Shown in pieces: positions 8,302 through 13,698 of a DNA stretch of 24,567 nucleotides (position 1 is its first letter; every line of letters begins with the position of its first letter). This DNA is from JBBQXY01 sp051004815 (GTDB taxonomy: Bacteria; Chloroflexota; Ktedonobacteria; Ktedonobacterales; Ktedonobacteraceae), in the NCBI GenBank assembly GCA_051004815.1, contig JBPCJY010000037.1, positions 1-24,567 on the forward strand, in the 5' to 3' direction. The notes beneath the pieces are model-generated. The model saw only the letters and a program-made list of their open reading frames with translations. It did no database searches and was not told where the DNA came from. Both the position numbers and the translations under genes were made by a program.

Positions 8302-10509
8302 CTATCTTTTCTCCATTGCCAACACTAACCGAATCTCGTCATAGCTATACTCTTCGCCCAGGAGTTCTTTGATGGGTGTGAGGCTGTTGCCCTCGGTTTT
8401 GAGAATAGCATCAACGATTGTATCATAGTGACCGGGGACGAGCAATTTCATTACATCGATATCCTCGCCCATCTCTATTAAAGCGGCCAAATGGCTACTA
8501 ATCGTACTCGGCTTCAAATTACGTTCCGTAGCAATCTCCTCGATGCTGCGACCCGCTTTATAGAGATCGAGCGTGACCATACGTGTTGAGGGGCCAGCAC
8601 TAATGGGAGCAGCAGAGGCGACAGATTGTTTGCGTTCCTTCTCAGGCTTGAGCGGTACGAGGCCTATTTCCAGGTTGTGCTCTTCGCAATAGTCGCGTAT
8701 GGCGCGAGTGAACGGCGCATAAAAGGCTTCCAGCTTGCGACTACCCACCCCTGGAATATGCGCAAAGTGATCCTCGCTTTGCGGACGCTGTTGAGCCATG
8801 GCTCGCAAACTGCTATCGGGAAAGACAACATAGGGGGGTACATTGAGCGCATCGGCCAATTCTTTACGCAATGTGCGCAGATGTTGGAACAGACCCATCT
8901 CTTCCAATGTCAAATCCACTTCCGCGCTGCTGCCGCTATCCGCTTTCTGTTGCCGCACCGGCGCGGCAGCAACCTCGACACTGCGCTGCTTGCGCAATAT
9001 CTCCATCGAAAGCCGATTCAGTTTGAGGATGGGATAGCCATCACTATTTTCCTCCCTGAGCAGGTCTTGTTGCAGCAAAGCTCTGCCAAAGCGCATCCAC
9101 TCGTCGGCACTATTGTCTCTACCGATGCCATAGGTGGTGAGTTGGTCATGGCCAAGTGCGCGTATGCGCTGGGTGTTGGCACCGCGCAGGATATCTACAA
9201 TATGGCGCATGCCAAAGCGTTGTTGCGTGCGCGAGACGCAGGACAAGAACTTTTGGGCGTCAATCGTGCGATCTTCCATCTCCGCTAGTGGGCGCAGACA
9301 GTTATCACAGTTGCCGCAATTCTCCTGTGGATAGTCCTCCGCGAAATAGGCCAGCAAAATACGGCGGCGACAGCTCAAGCTCTCAGCATAGGCCACGACT
9401 TGTTGGAGTTGCTGCCGTGCAATAAATAATTCCTGTTCGTTCGTTTTTTGCGCGAGGATAAACTCGTATTTGGTGCGGTCGCCGTATTGAAAGAAGAGAA
9501 TACATTGCGCGGGCAGACCATCGCGTCCGGCCCGTCCCGTCTCTTGATAGTAGCCTTCCAGGCTCTTAGGCATATCGTAGTGGATGACGGCGCGTACATC
9601 CGGCTTGGCAATACCCATGCCAAAGGCGATGGTGGCGACCAGGACAGAAACATCGTCACGGATAAAGCGGTTCTGGTTCTGCGTCCGTTGTTCGTTGGTC
9701 AAGCCAGCATGATAGGGTAGAGCGTTGACGCCATCGCGCTGGAGGGCCGCGCTGACATCGTCAACAGTTTTGCGACTCTGGCAGTAGATGATGATAGGAG
9801 CATCCCCTTGGTTGCGCAGATACTGCACGAGTTCGCGGTACGTACCTGAATGCTTCTCGCGCACCTCATACGAGAGGTTGGGGCGATTGAAGCTAGCAAT
9901 ATGAATATAGGGATCGCGCAGACGCAGTTGGGTGAGGATATCTGCCCGCACACGTTCGGTCGCGGTAGCTGTCAATCCCAACACAGGTACCATCGGGTAG
10001 CGGTCGCGCAAGCGTCCCAACTGCCGATACTCAGGACGAAAATCATGGCCCCACTCGCTAACACAATGTGCCTCGTCAACCGCCAATAGCGAGAGTCCGA
10101 CCCGCCGTTGCACCTCGTCCAGCAACTGTAAGAAATCTCCCGTTAATAGACGTTCGGGAGCCACATAGAGCAGCTTGAGTTCTCCATCCAGAGCCATCTG
10201 TTCCCGCTCCGCCCGTTCCGCGCTGCTCAGCGCACTATTGATGAACGTGGCGGCAATGCCGTTAGTTTTCAGCCGATCTACCTGATCCTGCATCAAAGCA
10301 ATCAGTGGAGAAATCACCACCGTCACCCCCGGCAAAAGTTGTGCTGAAAACTGATAGATGAGAGATTTGCCAGCCCCTGTGGGCATCAAGACAAACGCGT
10401 CTCTCCCAGAGATGGCATGTTCAATGATCTCCTGTTGCCCTGCTAAAAAGGCATCATGCCCAAAATACTGCTTTAACTGCTGCTCAATCCGTTGTTCAAT
10501 CTGCTCCAC
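8302..10509 (-). CDS. recQ: ATP-dependent DNA helicase RecQ
   Basis: A 3'-5' DNA helicase of recombination and replication-fork repair. With the chosen start it has 735 residues. The order is a RecA-like motor (Walker A TGAGKS at about 44-49, DEAH at 145-148, QETGRAGRDG in motif VI), a zinc-binding region (CRRRILLAYF...CGNCDNC), an RQC winged helix, an HRDC domain (FQHLRTLRKELADALNVPPYVVF), and a C-terminal helix-turn-helix extension (AGRSIEEIATERNLKPSTISSHL) of the kind seen on some bacterial RecQ proteins. The GTG at 10509 was preferred because GAGGAG lies 10 bases upstream on the minus strand; an in-frame GTG at 10527 would add six residues but lacks a ribosome site. Confidence 0.96.
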   Translation of the reverse strand: MEQIEQRIEQQLKQYFGHDAFLAGQQEIIEHAISGRDAFVLMPTGAGKSLIYQFSAQLLPGVTVVISPLIALMQDQVDRLKTNGIAATFINSALSSAERAEREQMALDGELKLLYVAPERLLTGDFLQLLDEVQRRVGLSLLAVDEAHCVSEWGHDFRPEYRQLGRLRDRYPMVPVLGLTATATERVRADILTQLRLRDPYIHIASFNRPNLSYEVREKHSGTYRELVQYLRNQGDAPIIIYCQSRKTVDDVSAALQRDGVNALPYHAGLTNEQRTQNQNRFIRDDVSVLVATIAFGMGIAKPDVRAVIHYDMPKSLEGYYQETGRAGRDGLPAQCILFFQYGDRTKYEFILAQKTNEQELFIARQQLQQVVAYAESLSCRRRILLAYFAEDYPQENCGNCDNCLRPLAEMEDRTIDAQKFLSCVSRTQQRFGMRHIVDILRGANTQRIRALGHDQLTTYGIGRDNSADEWMRFGRALLQQDLLREENSDGYPILKLNRLSMEILRKQRSVEVAAAPVRQQKADSGSSAEVDLTLEEMGLFQHLRTLRKELADALNVPPYVVFPDSSLRAMAQQRPQSEDHFAHIPGVGSRKLEAFYAPFTRAIRDYCEEHNLEIGLVPLKPEKERKQSVASAAPISAGPSTRMVTLDLYKAGRSIEEIATERNLKPSTISSHLAALIEMGEDIDVMKLLVPGHYDTIVDAILKTEGNSLTPIKELLGEEYSYDEIRLVLAMEKR

Positions 10510-10664
10510 AGGTTTCGCGCTCCTCACTCACCGATACAATATCACTCGCGCCGATGGCACTCGTTCGCATGTTCTATCATAACAGATTTTGGGCCACGAA
10601 TAAACAACAAAATGTGGAACCAATCCTATCAAGTGTTAAAAATCATCGTAAATTTCCGCAAGGA

Positions 10665-10673
10665 ATTGTGAAG
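10665..10673. repeat. Left target-site duplication of the MITE-like element
   Basis: ATTGTGAAG is immediately left of the 19-bp terminal repeat, and the same nine bases recur at 10818-10826 directly after the right terminal repeat. This is the footprint expected from transposition. Confidence 0.75.
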
Positions 10674-10817
10674 CAGATATTTGGAGATAAGGGCTGTCAT
10701 TCTGAGCGCCGCGAAGAATCTGTCTGCTGGCCCACCAGAGATTCTTCGCGGCGCTCAGAATGACAGCCAGGACCACTCTCAAGTCCGCTCACGGGAAGCC
10801 TTATCTCCAAATATCTG
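10674..10817. mobile_element. 144-bp MITE-like non-autonomous element with nested hairpin
   Basis: The ends are perfect 19-bp inverted repeats: CAGATATTTGGAGATAAGG at 10674-10692 and its complement at 10799-10817. Inside is a second, perfect 30-bp inverted repeat (10692-10721 and 10739-10768, core TTCTGAGCGCCGCGAAGAAT) with a 17-base centre. A further 30 bases (10769-10798) lie only on the right side. There is no coding capacity, so movement would need a transposase supplied elsewhere. The 9-bp duplication flanking it shows that it inserted as a unit. The inner hairpin resembles the TTCTGAGCG/GAAGAATC repeats scattered through many bacterial genomes, so the element may be composite. Confidence 0.8.
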
Positions 10818-10826
10818 ATTGTGAAG
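10818..10826. repeat. Right target-site duplication of the MITE-like element
   Basis: ATTGTGAAG directly follows the right terminal inverted repeat and matches the nine bases left of the element at 10665-10673. Confidence 0.75.
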
Positions 10827-10834
10827 CATTGAAC

Positions 10835-10867
10835 TTGACATACTGTACCATATATGGTACAGTATGT
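10835..10867 (+). promoter_or_regulatory. 30-bp perfect palindrome overlapping a promoter (toxin-antitoxin type operator)
   Basis: The palindrome runs 10838-10867 and is centred on 10852/10853, with core TGTACCATATATGGTACA. It overlaps a consensus -35 box TTGACA (10835-10840), and 17 bases further is a weak -10 (TACAGT, 10858-10863). A repressor bound here would block its own promoter, as antitoxins do. The downstream XRE protein is the obvious candidate. Confidence 0.7.
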
Positions 10868-10929
10868 TCATGAATGACTCGCTGAAAATTCTCCCAGCCA
10901 GGTTCTTCAAATATGAAAGCCATGCCTGA
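10864..10929 (+). pseudogene. Remnant of a HigB/Gp49-type toxin gene
   Basis: A 21-codon frame starts at ATG 10864 (in-frame ATG also at 10870) and ends at TGA 10927-10929. It encodes MFMNDSLKILPARFFKYESHA. The segment ILPARFF resembles the usual N-terminus of Gp49/HigB-like RelE-superfamily toxins, which are about 100 residues long. Everything beyond the first strand is missing. Its place, between an autoregulatory palindrome and an XRE antitoxin gene, is exactly where the toxin should sit. It overlaps the in-frame antitoxin ATG at 10922 by 8 bases. I infer that an internal deletion removed the toxin body. The similarity is short, so this is a hypothesis. Confidence 0.5.
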
Positions 10930-11206
10930 AAATCCCAATCGAGGCTCCTCTTTTGAAGACTTTCTGAAAGAGGAAGGCATCCTTGAAGCATCTACCACCG
11001 CCGCAGTGAAAAAAGTGCTGGCTTGGCAGATCGAACAAGCGATGCGCACCCAACATATCACAAAGTCAGCAATGGCTGCTCGTATGCACACGAGCAGATC
11101 ACAACTGGAAAGACTTCTAGACCCGGAAAAGACAGGGGTATCGCTAGAAACTATACAACGTGCTGCTGCTGTCGTAGGCAGAGAGTTACGGGTTGAGCTG
11201 ATTTAA
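10913..11206 (+). CDS. XRE-family helix-turn-helix protein, HigA-like orphan antitoxin
   Basis: The product has 97 residues from ATG 10913 or 94 from ATG 10922; neither has a strong ribosome site, and the longer is reported. The N-terminal segment NPNRGSSFEDFLKEEGILE and the helix-turn-helix at about 50-70 (TKSAMAARMHTSRSQLERLLD) match antitoxins paired with Gp49/HigB toxins. Such proteins bind their toxin and repress the shared promoter. Here only a fragment of a toxin frame remains upstream, while the operator palindrome is intact, so the protein may survive as a stand-alone regulator or as an anti-addiction antitoxin. The family call is strong; the orphan status follows from the local sequence only. 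Confidence 0.85.
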   Translation: MKAMPENPNRGSSFEDFLKEEGILEASTTAAVKKVLAWQIEQAMRTQHITKSAMAARMHTSRSQLERLLDPEKTGVSLETIQRAAAVVGRELRVELI

Positions 11207-11285
11207 ACTGTAAATCATTTCATTCCATAGCTGTTCCCACGGATTGCGCAACGAGAGTGAGTTAGCTCCTTGCCGACAAAGAAAG

Positions 11286-11337
11286 GAGAGACCTCCTTCT
11301 GAGAGTAACAAAGCACACTCTCAGAAGGAGGTCTCTC
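11286..11337. terminator. Perfect 21-bp hairpin between convergent genes
   Basis: The arms 11286-11306 and 11317-11337 (core GACCTCCTTCTGAGAG) are fully complementary, with a 10-nt loop. It lies in the 202-bp gap between the orphan antitoxin and the VanZ-like gene and probably ends transcription from both directions. No long T run is present. I see nothing else in that gap. Confidence 0.6.
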
Positions 11338-11408
11338 AAAGACACACGGGTGTACTAGCTACTTCCTTCGTTATGTCGCATACTTCTACCGCTTTTACGC
11401 TTTTTATG

Positions 11409-11879
11409 TTAGCGGTTCTTGGTAACTACAAGCAGCCACAACCTGACAACAAGATAACCCACCGTAATACCAACGCTATCTAACAACAGATCGCGACCAT
11501 CCCAAATAGTAGGCAGTTGAAGTTTGAACAGGCTTTGCAAAGCCTCCTCTCCCACCGCTCCCAGCAGCATGAGCGCAAAGTAAAGCACTGGCCTGTAGCG
11601 TAGCGCGGGAAACGAACAAAGCACGAGCACGCTGGCAATGAAAAAGATCGTCGCATGACCGATCATATGTGCTAATGCCGTGGCAAAAACCACATCAAAT
11701 ATCTGCGCATACCATGGCCACACCTCCCCAAGCCAATCAAAAGGGAAGAGCACAAGCACGGCTGCTGCCAACACTGCCAGACCCGGCACCAAAAAGCGCG
11801 GTTGCATAAGGAATGAAAAGGGTTTGTTGTGAAGAGGACGTTCCGCTACAGGTCGCTGTGTTGGCGGTATAGTAGGCAT
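11409..11879 (-). CDS. VanZ-like integral membrane protein
   Basis: A 156-residue protein with about four hydrophobic segments (roughly 28-45, 60-85, 90-110 and 130-152). The spaced motif GHATIFFIASVLVL, then GEEALQ, then DGRDLLLDSVGITVGYLV, matches the VanZ-like family (conserved His, Glu-x-x-x-Gln, and Asp-x-x-x-N/S-x-x-G). VanZ was named for low-level teicoplanin resistance, but most family members have no known role and probably act at the cell envelope. The ATG at 11879 has GGAAG upstream on the minus strand. It is transcribed away from the CRISPR regulator and shows no sign of belonging to that locus. Confidence 0.8.
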   Translation of the reverse strand: MPTIPPTQRPVAERPLHNKPFSFLMQPRFLVPGLAVLAAAVLVLFPFDWLGEVWPWYAQIFDVVFATALAHMIGHATIFFIASVLVLCSFPALRYRPVLYFALMLLGAVGEEALQSLFKLQLPTIWDGRDLLLDSVGITVGYLVVRLWLLVVTKNR

Positions 11880-12011
11880 AACATTCTTCCTTTGTGGCTA
11901 TATTCAGCCTAAATACCCTAACAAATAACGTGCGAGATTGCGATGCTGCAAGACACGGAAGAGTGACACTTGGGTGCTCAGACTTCTCATAACCAAACTT
12001 GTCTCATACGA

Positions 12012-12017
12012 TATAAT
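12012..12017 (+). promoter_or_regulatory. -10 box TATAAT upstream of the WYL regulator
   Basis: A perfect TATAAT occurs here, but no convincing -35 lies 16-18 bases upstream. If used, transcription would begin near 12024, only a few bases before the ATG at 12028, so the regulator message could be nearly leaderless. Confidence 0.4.
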
Positions 12018-12027
12018 GCGTCCAGGT

Positions 12028-13236
12028 ATGAATGCAGAGTTTGAGACTGACAGGAAGGAAGATGCGCTCTTGGATAAAAACAATGCTAACAGTGACACTC
12101 AACAGCAAACATCTATTCTTCACGAGGACGATGAAAAATTTATGGCTCTCTCTTCAATCGGTGGTCTCAAGCACGAGTCTGCTGAACGTATCTTTCGACT
12201 ACTACAGTTTTTGACGGCCAATGAATGTACGCGCAAAGATGTGTTTGAACATCTAGCCTTATATTACAAAATTGATGGCGCGGCCCCTACTGCGGCACTA
12301 ACAACTTCGCGCCGGACCGATAGGATGTTTGAGCGAGACATAAAATTCCTGGAGGAACAAGGCTTTGAAATAAAAAAGGTGAAAGTGCGGACAAAACCCA
12401 CGCGCTATAGCCTTGTAAAGGGGTCAGGCCCACGGGCAACGTTCCTTTTCACCGAATCAGAGGTGGATAGTCTGGCTCTGTTGTATACCTTGTTTGCTGA
12501 TCCTACACGCTATGCAAAAGCCGATCACACGCAGCCGTTACCACAACAACTGCCACGTAATCCTTTCACGGACGAGATGCTTTCGCTGATTGAGAAACTG
12601 GTTTCCACACTGCCTGCTGAACAGAAATTGCACTTTGACCGTTGGGTGCGTAAACCCTATATCTATTTCAATCTTTCTACGGTTGCTAACTACCTTCCCT
12701 ACCGTGCCACTATTGATACTATCGTACAGGCTATCAGCAACCGACGGCAAATCCGCTTTGAATATATGGCCACTCAGCGTAAAGAGGAGAGCTTTGCTCA
12801 TGAACATATCGATCCCTATTACATTATCTACCTGGATGGTCACTTCTACCTCATCGCCTATAGCCATACAATCAGTCAGTTCCTGGAGTATCGTGTTGAC
12901 CGGATTAAGGCGGAGACGCTCAAAGCGGAAAACGACATGGTTGACATGGAGCGCAGGCGTCGCCCAGTCGAGTTTCAGTTTTGGATTGATGGCAACATTG
13001 CGAAACGCGGCCTGAGCCAGCGTTGGCTCACCCAGACTCTTGAGCGTGAAGAGGTCTACCTGGATGAGCGAGGCAACCAACGCCGTCGTGTATTAGTGCG
13101 AGCAACAGCCTATAACGAGTGGCGCGTAATTCAGCAAATGCTCAAATATGGCGACAAGGCAGAACTGGTAGAGCCGCCGCGCCTACGTGAGGAAATGCGC
13201 AAAGTGGTGCAACGCATGGCAAAATTTTATGAATGA
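12028..13236 (+). CDS. WYL-domain transcriptional regulator, probable regulator of the CRISPR-Cas operon
   Basis: From ATG 12028 the protein has 402 residues. An N-terminal helix-turn-helix region (about 47-130, HESAERIFRLLQFLTANECTRKDVFEHL, then RTDRMFERDIKFLEEQGF) would bind DNA. The WYL domain follows (about 225-300), with the family pattern DPYYIIYLDGHFYLIAY at 262-278 and EYRVDRI at 287-293; WYL domains sense nucleic-acid or nucleotide ligands. A C-terminal WCX-like region follows. The frame is open from 11938, but starts before 12016 lie upstream of a TATAAT box. No clear ribosome site decides between 12016, 12028 and 12142. A WYL protein (sll7009) regulates the type I-D locus of Synechocystis, so control of the downstream cas genes is the likely role. 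Confidence 0.88.
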   Translation: MNAEFETDRKEDALLDKNNANSDTQQQTSILHEDDEKFMALSSIGGLKHESAERIFRLLQFLTANECTRKDVFEHLALYYKIDGAAPTAALTTSRRTDRMFERDIKFLEEQGFEIKKVKVRTKPTRYSLVKGSGPRATFLFTESEVDSLALLYTLFADPTRYAKADHTQPLPQQLPRNPFTDEMLSLIEKLVSTLPAEQKLHFDRWVRKPYIYFNLSTVANYLPYRATIDTIVQAISNRRQIRFEYMATQRKEESFAHEHIDPYYIIYLDGHFYLIAYSHTISQFLEYRVDRIKAETLKAENDMVDMERRRRPVEFQFWIDGNIAKRGLSQRWLTQTLEREEVYLDERGNQRRRVLVRATAYNEWRVIQQMLKYGDKAELVEPPRLREEMRKVVQRMAKFYE

Positions 13237-13243
13237 TTATTTG

Positions 13244-13261
13244 ATGCGACATATACCGTCG
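13244..13261 (+). promoter_or_regulatory. 18-bp motif copy 1, candidate regulator binding site
   Basis: The sequence is ATGCGACA-TATA-CCGTCG. It shares 14 fixed bases and the same 4-base spacer with the copy at 13570-13587. It lies just after the WYL gene stop and about 37 bases upstream of a near-consensus promoter. GCGAC and GTCG(T) form an imperfect inverted repeat, which suits a dimeric regulator. Confidence 0.5.
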
Positions 13262-13297
13262 TATTCATAAAAGAATAAGAATAGCTTGTACAACATG

Positions 13298-13326
13298 TTG
13301 ACAAAACAAAACAGAAGAGATATACT
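13298..13326 (+). promoter_or_regulatory. Near-consensus promoter upstream of cas10d
   Basis: TTGACA (13298-13303) and TATACT (13321-13326) are separated by exactly 17 bases: a perfect -35 and a 5 of 6 -10. The palindrome CAACATGTTG (13291-13300) overlaps the -35. The predicted start near 13333 would give a leader of about 365 bases before cas10d. This is the strongest promoter-like sequence I found in the CRISPR half of the window. Confidence 0.65.
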
Positions 13327-13341
13327 GCTATCCGTAGAGTA

Positions 13342-13556
13342 ATGGCACAAAAAAAGAGCAGCCAAATCGTCCTGAAATCGTCCATATGAAAAATTCCCAC
13401 CTTGGCCTGAAACCCTACAAAACTTGCAACTTCTGCAAAAGTACACCCGTCCCTCGTGACTTGATTGTGCCAAAGACGATTGCAGCATCCCTGGTATTTC
13501 TATCCCTTCGTAAATCGGCGTTCAGGCAATTTTTGCGAAAAGCCGAAAACTCGTAG
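13342..13556 (+). other. Two tiny overlapping reading frames in the cas leader, possibly not genes
   Basis: Just downstream of the promoter, ATG 13342 opens a 15-codon frame (MAQKKSSQIVLKSSI) ending at TGA 13387-13389. Its stop overlaps ATG 13386 in the ATGA arrangement typical of coupled genes. The second frame has 56 codons, ends at 13556, and contains a TCNFCK pair of cysteines and a basic C-terminus. Neither has a clear ribosome site and I recognise no family. They could be a leader peptide and small protein, or chance frames within a long untranslated leader. Confidence 0.25.
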
Positions 13557-13569
13557 CGAAAACCGCTTA

Positions 13570-13587
13570 ATGCGACACTAGCCGTCG
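13570..13587 (+). promoter_or_regulatory. 18-bp motif copy 2, candidate regulator binding site
   Basis: The sequence is ATGCGACA-CTAG-CCGTCG, 326 bases after copy 1. GCGAC and GTCGC form a perfect 5-bp inverted repeat here. TACAAT at 13599-13604 could serve as a -10 of a nearer promoter, although no good -35 pairs with it. It lies 112 bases upstream of the cas10d start. Confidence 0.5.
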
Positions 13588-13698
13588 CTATCCTGCTCTA
13601 CAATTGGGGTAGATACGGTGAAAAGAAACAACTAGCAATTCTGGAACTCATCTGTTACTATTGGCGACATGTTGAACAGTTTAGTAAGGAGGTTGTCT

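Noticed and set aside
8626..9288. A 220-codon open frame on the plus strand inside recQ
   Set aside because: It lies wholly antisense to recQ, whose motifs are intact throughout, and its product resembles no family; it is an antisense shadow.
11372..11381. TGTCGCAT near the VanZ-like gene, a reverse-complement half of the 18-bp cas motif
   Set aside because: Only the 8-bp half matches, an event expected by chance in a window of this size, and the CCGTCG half is missing.
12538..13080. A 180-codon minus-strand frame inside the WYL regulator gene
   Set aside because: It is antisense to conserved WYL-domain coding sequence and has no ribosome site or recognisable domain.
13469..13485. A possible degenerate CRISPR repeat (GATTGCAGC against GATTGCAAC) that might mark a CreA-like RNA antitoxin between regulator and cas genes
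   Set aside because: Similarity to the array repeat covers only about nine bases; the preceding 28 bases do not align, so chance is the simpler explanation.
13237..13488. An 83-codon minus-strand frame in the gap before cas10d
   Set aside because: It has no convincing ribosome site, its composition is low-complexity (Cys, Phe, Leu, Ser) and it runs against the strong plus-strand promoter at 13298-13326.
13654..13661. TACTAT as a -10 box of a promoter immediately upstream of cas10d
   Set aside because: The bases 17 upstream (TAGCAA) match the -35 consensus poorly, and the transcript would begin within about 40 bases of the start without other support.
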